A DNA stretch of 64,000 nucleotides. Source: Culex pipiens pallens (Eukaryota > Arthropoda > Insecta > Diptera > Culicidae). Positions 35,349 through 47,476 of the stretch are shown in pieces. Position numbers and translations under genes: made by a program. The first letter of the stretch is position 1. The number at the start of each line of letters is the position of its first letter. The notes under the pieces were generated by a model. The model had not been told where the DNA came from. It made no database searches and saw only the letters and a program-made list of their open reading frames with translations. The stretch is taken from the NCBI RefSeq assembly GCF_016801865.2, contig NC_068938.1, positions 24,072,158 through 24,136,157 of the forward strand, given 5' to 3'.

Positions 35349-35972
35349 ATTTAGGCAAAAAATACTTCAAAATTTTATAATACACCGTTTTCAAGTTAAA
35401 GAAATTTTTAAAAATCATTTTTTTCGGCATTTAGCCGTTACAAGCCTAGGTTTCAACATTTGGATGAAAAAAAAAATATTTTAAAATGCATTTTACACGC
35501 GTCCAGTTGCTTTCTAATCATTAGTTTTCAAAATATTGATGCATTTCTCGAAAAAAATACTTTTCGTGGGACTGTACATTGGTATTTCATGAAAATTTAA
35601 AATGTCTTCAAAGGAGTTCAAACATGCTAAATATGATTTTAAACGCAGGAAAATGCATTTTAACTGGTTATCGATTGATTAAACTTTGATTTCATTAAAT
35701 TTTTGAAGTTTTTCGAAAAAATATATTTTTTCATTCCCGATTATTCAGACCGACTTTAAAGAGGGAGGCGACATAAACTTTTAATTTATATTTATTCAGT
35801 TTTTTTTTTGTACAGTAAAAATATTATTGAGTGTCCAATCACAATCGATGACTTTTCACCTCAATTTTAAATACTAGCAACTTTCATTTATTCATGAAAT
35901 ATTGTAGCTTTCGCTGTTCAGTGATTTCAAATGTAGGAGGTCCTACATGTACAAAAGGGAAAAGGGATGCCT
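35349..35972. other. AT-rich spacer with old MITE debris
   Basis: It includes CACCGTTTTCAAGTTAAA near 35383, a word shared with the 61.8 and 62.6 kb arms, but no defined ends. Confidence 0.4.
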
Positions 35973-36383
35973 TACCCGGGCGGACGGAAATAACAGAATT
36001 CATGCCATTTCAATAACAAATACTGTTAAAATAACAAAACATGTTATGGATTCTTCTTGAAAAATCCATTTTTGCATAAGAGTTTAATAACAGTTATGTT
36101 ATCATGAAAGCCAAAACAACTTGGGAATAACATTTTTTGTTATGGAAGAATAACTCCAACTGTTATTGGGATGATCGGATTAGTTGTTAAAATAACAAAA
36201 AATAATAAAAAAGATTTGTTCGAAGAATAACTAAAAATGTTATTAGTCTGTTAACAATCCAATAACAAAAAAATCATAACGGCGAATAACAAATCTTGTT
36301 ATAAATAACATACAATGTTATTGGCCTAGTATTTTCAAATATCAGAAAATGTTATTCCCAAGTTATTTCCGTCTGGTCGGGTA
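35973..36383 (-). mobile_element. TA-MITE (CCCGRGYAGACGG), 407 bp, copy 2
   Basis: The same family as the 34.9-kb copy in opposite orientation: CCCGGGCGGACGGAAATAAC at 35975 and GTTATTTCCGTCTGGTCGGG to 36381, with TA at 35973-35974 and 36382-36383. The reverse complement follows copy 1 for most of its length, with deletions. Confidence 0.85.
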
Positions 36384-37094
36384 AAGGTGACATAAACTTT
36401 GAGAAATATTTGCAACGGCCTTACCATTAATATTTATTTATTTTTGTGCAAAGAGTTTGAAACACTTTTTTTTTGAAACCATTCAATTTCTACGTCGATG
36501 TAGGTAAAACAAGCAGATAATTTTTAAATAAATTATTATTAATTTATATATATTTTTTTCATTGAAAACCGAACCATTAGTTTCCATTGTGGTTTGGTTG
36601 AGCGTTTTAGCAGAATTCTTTGTATTCACATTAGTTTCCAAGTACAAAAAAATAGCGCTAACTAGCGGACACTTGGAAAAACTCATTTTTCACAAAATTG
36701 AAACTTTGAGTGCCTCATCAACCTGCAGTCCGATCAGCAAAGCATAAAAACTAAAATGGTTTGATTTTTTGAAGATCTTTATAGAAATAATATTATGTGG
36801 AAATAGTTTTCCATCATGAATTACATTTAAAATGCAGAAAAATGAACATCTTTCGAAAAAAAATTACATTAAAACCAACATTTGCGTTTACTCACCGCTT
36901 TTCATCGTCGTTAACAACTTTCATATTACGTTGTATATGTATATCATCGAAAACATGCCATTCCATTATTTATTCTATCGTTGAACCTTTATTTAAATAA
37001 AATAAAATTGGGCTCCTTTAAGACTCATTGAAATAAAACCTATTACAATTGAAAACAGAAATGAAAAATATTTCAAAATATCATCATCATATCA
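36384..37094. other. AT-rich spacer
   Basis: ATTTGCAACGGCCTTA near 36409 is a lone end of the GGCC-tip MITE family. No gene found. Confidence 0.4.
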
Positions 37095-37300
37095 TGAAAA
37101 TTTGGAAGGCGTAATTTTGGAAGGTTGAATATTACCTCTTTAATTTTGTAATTTTACTTCAATTTAGACTTAGAAAAGTGGCATTACAACAGAAAAGTGG
37201 TAAAATTACACATTTTCAGAGATAAAACTACACATTTTTTCTGACATAAAAGATGTACCCCTTCCCAGATGTAACACTACCATGATTTTTTTACTGTGTA
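37095..37300 (-). mobile_element. CACAG-type TA-MITE, inverted partial copy
   Basis: Matches the 28.85-kb MITE in reverse: AAAGATGTACCCCTTCCCAG then TTTTTTTACTGTG ending at 37298 with TA after. The other end is eroded, so the left boundary is approximate. Confidence 0.6.
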
Positions 37301-38195
37301 GACAATACTCTGAAAAACAAATCTAAATTAAAAACAACTTGATTTATTCTTCAAGTAAATAATTTTAAAAAAAACATTGACTTAAACTATTTATACCATA
37401 TTTTTTATTACAATTCTGAAAGAAAGTTCAACGCTTAAAAATTTAATTCAATATTTGCTTTGAAAATAACATCACTATCAGTACTATGGATACTAAGAAA
37501 TTGTAAGACTTTAAAAAATGTTGAACCCAATAGTAAATTTTCGACAAACTTTTCACTCTAAGATTTGTTTGGTACACAAAAATTGGGAACTTTAGACTCA
37601 AAATGTATAATGAACGAATTGTTTCTTGTAAATGAATATTTGAAAATAAAATAAAATCCTGGAAAAATAAAAATACTCAAAAACCAAACACATTTTTAAT
37701 TATAAAATGAAATTTGCAAAGGAAACTAATTTTTGTAATTTTTTTGTTAAAAATAATAAAGGTAAAATTTGAAAATTATCAAACTATACAAAATTTCTCA
37801 ACCACTTCCTATTTTTGAAAATTGTTGATTTGATTAAAGTTGCTGTGATTTGATCTAGCAAAAATTTAAGGTTTTGTGCTGTACAGTTCATTATTTTTTA
37901 AAGAGTTAGCTTAATAATAGCTCTTATTTGAGTCCTAAAAAGTTCAACTTTTCAGCACTTGTTTTTAAGAGTGATACTTGAGTTGGTGAAACAATCGCAA
38001 AATAATAGCGAGAAAATTTTTAGAACTTATATGATATGTTTACCACTCTTTAAATTTGTTCAACTTTGCAAAATGACTTTTCCGAAAAATCACTTGTTGC
38101 ATAAACTACTATTTTGTGATAAAAAAAAAACTATGAAATTCAGTAATTTTATTTTAAAGGGTATCTATTTTTTCGTTATACTTCTTACCACAGTC
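37301..38195. other. AT-rich spacer
   Basis: No features identified. Confidence 0.4.
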
Positions 38196-38550
38196 TACAC
38201 AGCAAAAAATCCGATGGTAAAATCGCATGCAAAAGCATGCACATCACCTTTGTCAAAATAAACACTAAATATTACACACTGCATGTACAATTTTTGCAAA
38301 CACAAAAAAAAGTTGCAACCGACGGGATTCAAACCCTGCACCAACAGTAAGGACTGGCGCCGTTGCCCACTCGGCCATCAGACCGATGATGCATATATGA
38401 GCTTGACATTTCGGTCAAGTAGGTTTCCCATACTGATGGGCTACATATTTCAGGGTGTAAAATCACATAAAACTGCATAAAATAATGCAATATTTATTTT
38501 ACACCCAGGCCTTTTACACGCAGCTGGATTACTACTTTTTAAGCTGTGTA
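38196..38550. mobile_element. CACAG-type TA-MITE with a tRNA-like module
   Basis: CACAGCAAAAAATCC (38198 on) and AAAAAGTAGTAATCC on the opposite strand after CACAGCTT (to 38548) are inverted tips, with TA at 38196-38197 and 38549-38550. Total 351 bp. A minus-strand tRNA-like module sits inside. Confidence 0.7.
38304..38385 (-). ncRNA. tRNA-like (Leu/Ser-type) Pol III module
   Basis: On the minus strand, box A TGGCCGAGTGG (38367-38377) fits the consensus and box B GGTTTGAATCC (38325-38335) has one change. The spacing is long enough for a class II variable arm. A T8 run (38304-38311) follows immediately as a possible terminator. Acceptor pairing is poor, so it is a tRNA relic within a MITE and not a tRNA gene. 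Confidence 0.5.
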
Positions 38551-38829
38551 CATCTGTGATCTCTGGTGTCACCAGACAGTCATAAAATCCCTGCTCAAGG
38601 TATAGATTATCGATTTTTATCATATCACAGCTCTACAATTTATATGAAGGATGACTTGTATGAACGGAATCGAAGATGCAAAAAAATACTGTATAGTCAA
38701 TAGGAATCGAAAGTTTTATCCTTAAAAAAATGCAGAATTAAACAAGAACATTATTTTTTCTTGTTCATTAATTTTATTATTTATTGAAACACATCAAAAA
38801 GCTATTCTCTATCTTTTATTTCCAGTGCA

Positions 38830-39960
38830 CACAAAACCTGCATCGCAATCCCCCGGAAAACATCACCCCGAGGACACAAAACTGCAGCTCCAAATCCAGC
38901 AGTCTCACTCTGTCTATGTCTCTCACCCGTAGCAGTAATTATTATCTGTGTGACATCTATTAAAATTTTAATTCATCATCACATGTGTGCACTGTGTGGC
39001 TGCTTTGAAGGTACGGTACTCCGTATCCAGATTTCCCTCCAAGCTAAACGTTCCACCATCCTTCCGGTGATGGCTCCAGAAGGGAAAAGGGAGTAGAAGC
39101 CTTGAATTCCTGCAAAAATATTTCGGAACGGGTCTGACTGTCAAAAGTGCAGCTGCTGCACCACCATTTCGAAGACTTGGTCCTCGTTGCACATGTGCAG
39201 TCATTACGGAAATTTATTCATATGATGGAAGAGCTTTCCCCGAAATGAATGAATGTAATATGAATGAATGGGTTCGTCCTTTCGTTTGTGTGTGTGTGTG
39301 AGTGGGTTCAACCAGCACCACCCGAAAAACCTCAGTGCCAAACGTTTCTGTTCCAGCTCGAGGTTTTTTTTTTCGGGGGGAGGAGGGCGGTTCAGAACGA
39401 CATTTCTGGATTGCAGAAGTAATTTCGGAATGTCTCACCATGTTTTATCTCGGGGTCCTGTGTATCGTACGGTTCAGTTGAGAGGCAAAGTTTCAGCTCT
39501 GCCATTTCGGAAGCAGTGCAAAATAGTTTCCTCCAAAATTCCCGCTTCCACGTGGTGGCAGCGCTGCTGCCTCGAGGCCAGAATGTCACGTTTTCATTGC
39601 ACCTAACAGCTGTGTGACACTTTTCAATCCCGTTATTACTTGTGATTACCGGGTAGTGTCCTAGATACGCCTCCAACAAAAATTTCTAAAATTTCCGATT
39701 TCAACTTGAAAAATTCCTAAAACACCTTCACCAACTGCGAGGAAGCTCAACAAGTCAATACTGCCCCAACCTTCTTCCACAGAAGCCAGTCAATTTGCAT
39801 CCAAAACGAAAAACACATCAACCCCACGTGAGGGCAGCGGAAACCGAACCATTTGGGGTGAGAATTGATTGATTCGATGCTCCTGTTGCTGCCGGCTGCT
39901 ACTGCAGTAGGTACAGATACATCGGTGGAATGTAGAGGGGCTTCATGAAATGAATACTTG
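38830..39960. other. Single-copy-looking island
   Basis: GC-richer, with a GT microsatellite at about 39289-39301 and a G-rich run near 39375. Frames up to 112 codons occur on both strands with no recognisable domain. Confidence 0.4.
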
Positions 39961-41084
39961 GCCGGTGAAGACCAGTTCGAAGTTGAACGAAGGCTTCACG
40001 ACTCTCGTGCGAGATTGGTTTGATAGGCGGTGGAGAAATGGGAGATTTTTTTGGTATCAGTAATGTTTGTAAATGTCATAGAAACATTATCACAAAAACG
40101 TCATAAAAAGAAATAAAGTCCAACATATTTTTCGACAAAAAATTACACTTCATAGCTAACAAATTATTTAAGGCTAATTAAATATGTTGAAAATTTAAAA
40201 AAAAAAACGTCATCTGCTTCATCATTCTTCAACTTTTAAAAAACAAAAATTTAACTCATTTTTAAAATAACTATGTCCAAACCAAATGGACGTATGATAA
40301 GGCTATTGCAAACACGCCGAATTTTACTTTAAATATTTTTAAGACTGTTGAATAATTTAATTTTACTTTATTTTCTTCAGCCTAAACGACATTAAAAAAA
40401 CAAACAAAACAAAAGAAGTGTACTGTTCATGCAAAAAGTATAATTTTGAAAAGGAAAAAGTGAGGCCAATTTATTTTAAGTTCTTTGTCTGTTATTAATC
40501 TGTGTGGTCTTGAAAAATAAGCAGTAAAAAAGGCAAAAACAAAAATAATTTTCAAAAATAAATATTGACAAAATTTAAAAACCTTGGAAAAATACGATAT
40601 TTACTAAAATTATTACACTATGAAAACACGTTTTGAAACATATTTGACAGCAACCCATACAAAAGCATTATCTTGAGAACGGAGTTTCTTATCAAAAGTT
40701 CCGAAGTTTCAATCCGTAGGTTTGTATGGGACTTCGAATAATGGAATCATGAACAATGTTTAGTTTTTATTTTCTTAGTGTAAGCATCAAATTTTAGTTT
40801 TGTGGTCAGATTTTAGTCAAATTTGAATGGTTGATTGTCTATTACAATAAAAAAATCATTTTATCAATATTTAATCACGGCCATTTTGGCCGTCATCCTA
40901 GATTTTAAAATATCTTGTTTTGAGGTTATATTTAGGCTTGACAATCAAAAATAAGACAACGAAAAGCATTTTTAAGCAGATTCGATTATCTGAAGATATT
41001 TTTTTCCGATCGAGTCGAGTCAAAACTCTATAGCTTTAAAATTAAGTTTCGTTGAAAACTGTTATTTAAATCCCCGAGGACATT
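39961..41084. other. AT-rich region
   Basis: The part at 40.8-41.03 kb shares GATTCGATTATCTGAAG-like words and a complement of CGTTGTCTTATTTTTGATTG with 26.1 kb, so it holds an old repeat. No gene found. Confidence 0.4.
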
Positions 41085-41560
41085 GCACAGTGGTCCAGAT
41101 CGCAAAATTAAATTACATGGAAAAACATATAGTTGGACAGATTTCAAATTTCCCTTGGACATTTCCTTATGAAGATATCTCAAGTTTGAAGAAAAATATC
41201 CCTGGGTTTTTTTTCAGCGTTTATAGTGCTAGGGGAAATATACCCTTTCTAATCAAACACCTATCTTCGTCATATGAAGAGATTGATGCTCGATTAAAGC
41301 TCCAAAAATACTATTTAGGCTATAAACTTACCAGCAACAGCATCGTCTCAAGTAAGCACGCAAATTTATGCCATTTACTGGCCAAAAAGATCAAATTTAA
41401 TGCACTTTTGATCATAATTTCTATTTTGCGAGGCCATTTCTCATCATTTTGGTGGCACACACATCCACACGCAAGATGAGAGGTTAACTGCTTAACGAAA
41501 ATCGCCATCAATATCTTTTCACTTGCGCTAACGATTTCAAAACGCTTAAGATATAAAATT
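41085..41560 (+). other. Unidentified segment with a 129-codon frame
   Basis: It starts with CACAGTGGTCCAGATCGC, a word resembling AAAGTGGTCCAGATGG at 49.03 kb, so it may be a repeat end. The frame 41090-41479 has no domain, signal peptide or codon argument and probably lies in repeat sequence. Confidence 0.25.
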
Positions 41561-42595
41561 GCTTCCATCTACCGGCAACATGTTCTTTTGCACATTAGTT
41601 AGTCACTCACTTGAAAAATAATCCCAAAACATGTAAATAATTAGCAAGCGCCATCAAAAAAACAAACGCGTTAAGTCTTTTGACGTTTCAATTTTGACTA
41701 CCCATTCCAATCGGAGGCTGAAGAAAACCCAGCGAGAAGCGAAGGCAAATAAAGAACAAAGGGTGGCCACCAACACCACAAACATGCTGGTGCAGCGCCT
41801 GTTGGAGTGAGCCAGTGATGCCAGAGAATTTTCTCTATAAATGCTACTTTTCGTCTCGACTGAAATTGCCTCGAACATCACTTATCTCTAAAACTTAACC
41901 CTGATTGCTATGTTCATAAAACTGATTTTTGAAGGTTTGCTTGAATGTTTTCTTTAAATTTAGTCGTAGAAGGCGTAGATTGCTAGATAAAATTCTAGAT
42001 TGCAATTTTAACCAAAATAACATCAAAACACCAATTTTCAAAAGAAATTCTCGGAACGTGAAAAATGCAAAAAAACATTGAAATGAAATAACGACTTTTT
42101 AAAAAATACTTTTGAAACTTTATTTCAAATTATTTTTCAATCAGCTACAGAATAAATTCATCATTTGTTCAATGTTGTTTTTTTCTTGTATTTTTTAAGT
42201 CACGTAAGATTGTTTTGAACATAAAATTTTCTATAGAACAGAACTAAAGCAAAGATTTTTTAGGACATAAGTATAACGAACTTATAATAGGCATTGAAAA
42301 ACAAAGTTGATCTTGTTTAGTTATAATTAATCGGTAACTTTAATATATTTTAACAAATAAATGAAAAAAATCATTTGTTTTAGGTTAGCAATTTTTGAAA
42401 ACTTTTCAAAATTTGATGCAATTTTCTTCATGAGTTTCTTTAAAAAGCTGAGTATGGTTTCGTTCATTCGGTTCAAATTTAAATGTCAACCTTTCAATGT
42501 CTATCCCCGTTTTACGGTACATTCTAAAAGAATAAATTTTTAACACATTTTCAACATCAACTTACTCGCATTCTATAAATTTGATGTTTTAACAA
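41561..42595. other. Short GC-richer patch then AT-rich spacer
   Basis: A patch at about 41690-41880 is GC-richer. The rest is A/T-rich and featureless. Confidence 0.35.
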
Positions 42596-43072
42596 TAAGG
42601 CTGGTACAAATATTTTTAAAAGTTTTTGTCACCCCCCCCCCCTTCAAAATTGGCCCGTAAAATCAGGGGGCAAAAAAATATTTTTGCAATAAACTTCAAA
42701 ATTTCAATGAAAATTCAAGTGCAACCAGCTGAAATCAAATTAAAATACATTCTCCTGCGTTTAAAATCATTTTAAGCATGTTTGGGTTTGTTAAAAAATC
42801 TTAAGATTTTTGAAAATTTTCGATGCAAAATCTTTTTTTTCGATACAATTCTTGTTTTTGTCAGATCTTAGATTTTTTGAAAATTAATGATTGCAAAACA
42901 ACTGAACTAGTGTAAAATGCATTTTAAAACACTTTTTTCATTTAAATGTGAAGACTTTGGCTTGTTATTTAAATTTTTATATTTTTTTTATTTTTTTGCC
43001 CCCCCCCCCCCCCCCTTGACCTTGGCCAGGGCCGAGGGACAAAAACTTTTTTAAATATTTGCATCGGCCTAA
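42596..43072. mobile_element. TAA-flanked MITE with C-homopolymers, 471 bp
   Basis: GGCTGGTACAAATATTTTTA (42599 on) and AAATATTTGCATCGGCC (to 43069) are inverted, extended inward by AGTTTTTGTC / GACAAAAACTTTTTT. TAA is duplicated at 42596-42598 and 43070-43072. C-runs of more than ten lie just inside both ends (near 42632 and 43003), and their lengths may be unreliable. Confidence 0.8.
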
Positions 43073-43660
43073 ACAAATACAAATTTTAACTAAAAATGTA
43101 AGTAAAAAATATTAAAAACTCAGTTCATTTTGAAAAACTTTCAATTAATTTAAAGTAAGGTAATGCTTAGATAGTGCTGAAAGTTGCGAAAAACAATGCT
43201 TTCTTCAAAATTTTACACAAAATGATTGTACAAGGCTAATCTATCAACTGCTTGATTATTTATGAACTAACTAAATATTATGTCAAGTGGATGAAAACAT
43301 ATTCTCATTTGAAAAATTATCACAGTCATCGATTTTTTGGAGGAATTATTCTCGCTTTAAAGTTATTTTTCCAAAAGACTTATCAATTAAAAAATATAAA
43401 TCGATGAATGGATTTGCCATTGGTACTCTCTTCGTGCTGATTTCTTGCAATTTAAACTGTTCATAAAAACTCGAGGTTTGAAATTGATTTTGAAATTAAG
43501 GTTCTGGACTTGATAGCTTTCTTGTGTAAATTTCGCTTTTTCCCAAAGTTTTTTTTTTTGTAATATTTATTATATCTCCTGGAAAAAAATGTTTGTTATA
43601 AAGTGGAAGAGCATTTTAGAAAATTGTCTGCAAAAAATAGAAACTCAAATAATAACAAAA
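43073..43660. other. AT-rich spacer
   Basis: Featureless. Confidence 0.4.
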
Positions 43661-44580
43661 AATGATTCCAGTTTCATAGTAAATCATCCTTTTACCACAC
43701 CGTCCGATCATTCCTCCCAGCTCATGTCCAACCTTCAACGATGGACTGAACGGACTCAACTCGATAGCCAATTTCCATCGTGTGGCTGCGCCCCCAAACG
43801 ACCAGGAAAACGCGCGAACTTTTCCCAGCACCATCCCTTCACCGATTACCATCCCCCGTTTCGCCCATCATCATTCATCGGCCAAAGCCAATCAAGGGCC
43901 CTTTTCCGTGAGGGGCAAAAACGCGCACATGCAAAGTTTCACAGTCAGTGCAGTAGTGAACTCCAACTCTCCAACTTCAGCGTTCAGCCGGGATGGTCTC
44001 TGCACACACCACTTTAAAAAGTAATTTCCAGTATATCAGTTCCATTTCATTAGAGAAAGTAAATTTATTGTTGCCATATCGACCGGAACCTCGACTCCAC
44101 CGGGTTGCGAGGGCAGCTGTAGGTTAGAGAGTGGTGTGACCTTCCGATTGGAACCGGGTTTAAGGGGATGCTGAGGTGAAGTTTGATATTTTTTCAAGTT
44201 TTCAAATTAGTTTTGTTTTTGTACATTGTGTTGAAAATTAAATTTCAGAAAAAAATGGGAATTATGTATAAAATACCACAACTTCCCCTAACACCATCCT
44301 GTGGTATGTTTTCACAACTTCCAGGACTCCAGGACGGGCATCAATTGCTGGTGGGGAAGCTGCGTGATATCATTTGCATCCCAGGGTCGCAGCACAATAT
44401 TGGCGGGATCTCGGTTACGAATTATTAAATGTTGGTGATTTGTTGTTCTCTGGCTCTGATATCAGGGAAGCGGGAGGACCCGGTTGGGGTCATTAGTTAC
44501 CCCTGGGAAGCAAGAACCGGGACAATTTATGTTATCAAAGGGGTGCTACGGCGTTGATTGCATTTCCTAGGAAAAGGCTT
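43661..44580. other. Single-copy-looking island
   Basis: GC-richer and free of recognised repeats. The frame 43589-44017 (+, 142 codons) spans its start but has an AT-rich, low-diversity first third and no domain, so it is not called. Confidence 0.4.
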
Positions 44581-45575
44581 GGGAAAATATGTTTTACTGA
44601 TATTATTTGATAATATCTCAATTAAATCTTTCAAGAAATGTTAAATAAATTTAGATAAATGTTTAAACTTTTGATGAAACCCGATATTTTGAATGACATA
44701 AAAAGTTTCTAAAATAAACTTGATTGAACACTATTGCAACCTCGTTTACGTCAGGAAATTGGTTTGATTCCATCGCATGATATGTGCTTTGATTGATGTG
44801 TATGGGCTCCAGCACATAGTTCAGCCACAGTTAAAAAGAGGTGGACCCAATTTTGTGAGCTCGAAAGCAAGCGCTGTGGTTTGGGCTTCAAAAACGATGT
44901 GAACCACAAACATCGGGGTGCACCACTCTGTTATCAGATATGAATTTCAATGAAATTTTTGCGTTATTGGAAATGGAAAGCTGCTGGAGATTTCAGGATG
45001 GCAGCGTGCAATCATGATATTGGAATGCCTAAACCGTGATTTGTTGGTTGTGCACAAATATTTTTGAGCTCGAAAGCCATCAATTTTAATAAAATGTGCT
45101 CGTTCCATCTAACATCAATTCAATTGTGAGTTTCAGTGCTGTATATATTTTATTGCAAATTTTTACCTGAAATCATCAACAACTATTTAAAAAAAATATT
45201 TCTAGATTAATCATAAGACCAATTCTTAGCACTTGTTTACCAAGCAGTCATTTTTTCAAGTTGAACTTTGGATGATTCTAATAATTTTCCATGCTTTCCA
45301 ACTATTTGAACTACACAAAAAACATATTTCCACACCAAAGTTCCTATTCTAAACATATCTGTGAGCAGAAGTTGTAAAGTGTATGAACGCTGGAAATTTT
45401 TAATTTTCCCAACTTTTTTAAATAATTGCTCAAATTAATGGATGGAATGCAGATATTTAATCATTCATAACGGAATTTTATAGTAAAATGACTCTTTTAT
45501 AAGCCCTCTTATTGACAAAAGCAGATTCTGTAGGAATAAAATTATACAGGACATTTAAAAAGGGGGTATATGGAA
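44581..45575. other. Mixed AT-rich region
   Basis: No element ends or gene found. Confidence 0.35.
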
Positions 45576-46694
45576 GCGTTGTCCCGTCACGAAAAATTAC
45601 AATTGTTTAGTTTGCAATGGTTCGTGAAATCGGATTTGCATCATATTTTGGATTCTCTTCGTACTCGAAAAACCCTTTAAAATGCTTATTAAAAATCGAA
45701 AATTGGTCAAAAGGAACCAGAGTTACGACTGACGCAAGTTTGCGTTGTCCCGTCACGCCAATTTTTTGGTCAAGGCACGAATTCAAAAAAGGTGCTCATT
45801 TTTCGTGTCTAGAAGCAAATTGTGTAACAGGTCAGTTTTTGATCGATCTAGACTAAATCGACCCTCCAGAATCCAAATTTGCCTGTTGATTTTCCTAAAT
45901 CTCAAAGGGAAGCGAGATATTCAAGATGGCGTCTAATATGGCGACTTAATGGAAAAACCACTATAAAAGGATTTTTAAGTTTAATCAACTAGTCAAATTT
46001 AACTAATTTGGGATCACTGACCTCTTGAATACTTCAAAGTATTCGGGAAATGTGAAGTTCAAGATGGCGGCCAAGATGGCGAACCTAGAATATTGGACAT
46101 TTTTATACAGAAATGTAACAGGCTGTCAACAGGTCAAATTTAATTAATTTGGGGATGCTGAACTCGAATATAAGCCTTAGAATATTCTAAAGTCATTAGA
46201 ACAGTCTGTGCGGCATAATAAATTCAATTAAATTTTCTAGCTTCGCCATATTGGCCGCCATCTTGGATTGCACATTCCCTGAGTATTTTGGAGTATTCTA
46301 TGGCTCATATTCAAGTTCAGCGACCCCAAATTAATTATATTTGACCCGTTGATTGCCTGTTATACATCTGAAAAAAGAATCAAATTTTCTAGCTTCGCCA
46401 TATTGGCCGCCATCTTGGATTGTACATTCCCTGAGTATTTTGGAATATTCTATGGCTCATATTCGAGTTCAGCAACCCTTAGTTGAATTTGATCTGTTCA
46501 TTTCCGGTTACATTTCTTTATAAAATATCGAATATTCTAGCACCGCCATATTGGCCGCCATCTTGGATTGCACATTCCCTGAATACTTTGAAGTATTCTA
46601 GGAGTCATATTCCAGCTCAGCGACCCCAAATTAGTTAAAGTTGACTTGTCAGTAGAGATTTTCACAATTGCTTCATTTCGTGACGGGACAACGC
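45576..46694. mobile_element. Palindromic element with GTTGTCCCGTCACG ends
   Basis: The termini GCGTTGTCCCGTCACGAAA (45576 on) and TTTCGTGACGGGACAACGC (to 46694) are perfect 19-bp inverted repeats. Another GTTGTCCCGTCACG is at 45744. The right half carries three direct copies of a unit of about 150 bp starting near 46231, 46383 and 46531, each with ATATTGGCCGCCATCTTGGA. The left half (45.9-46.2 kb) has inverted diverged copies. No transposase. Confidence 0.7.
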
Positions 46695-46722
46695 GAGCAA
46701 AACCCTCTTTTGCAAAATATCT

Positions 46723-47107
46723 GCGTTGTCCCGTCACGAAAAGAAGTACCTGTCAATTCAACAAAATTTGACCAAATTGGGTGATCCAGGAAGCAAAATC
46801 TTCGTTTTTCATTTTAGTAACAACTGTAGAAAAAGGTTTTTTCAAAAACTTACTAGGAGAGCAGAGTTCTTCACTTTTGTGAATAAAAATCAAAATGATC
46901 CAATTGTACGATGTTGTCCCGTCACGCTACATTTGTATCTCTCTTGACTCAAACTTTGTGTTTTTAAATGTTTGCTGGAGTGAATCTTATTGGAAATTTA
47001 ATGTACTTTCCAAATTTGTATAAATATTGGTACCTTTTTCCACAGATTTTAAAGTTATCAGCAAAAAAACTTAAAATAAATGCGTACAAACGTTGTCCCG
47101 TCACGAA
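46723..47107 (+). repeat. Further GTTGTCCCGTCACG repeats
   Basis: The 14-mer recurs at 46725, 46913 and 47092 in the same orientation, spaced 188 and 179 bp. It looks like a broken or extended part of the neighbouring element. Confidence 0.65.
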
Positions 47108-47476
47108 AGAATCGGTCATAACTAAAATCAAAATATATTTACAAAGCGACATATTTTTTTCAGAATAATTAAAATTTTAACCAAATTATGGATTCAATCA
47201 GCTGAAAACAATTTAAAGTGCATTTCCCTGCATTTAGAATCATTTGTTACATGTTTAAGCTCGCTTAAAAATATTTTCAATCTGTGAATTTTCGAAAATG
47301 TATTTTTTAAACATTTCATATAAATTTAGATTTTATTGAAACTTATGATTGCAAACCAATTGTACTAGTGTTAAATGAATTTTTAAAGAACTTTTGATTA
47401 AAATTTTAAAACTCTTCCTTATTGAATTTATTTCAATGTTACATTTATTATTATTTTTTGTTTCTGGGGACCTAAA

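Noticed and set aside
41090..41479. 129-codon frame
   Set aside because: It lies in repeat-like sequence, with no recognisable domain or splice context.
43589..44017. 142-codon frame
   Set aside because: It begins in AT-rich spacer and has no family resemblance. A chance frame in a GC-richer island is likelier.
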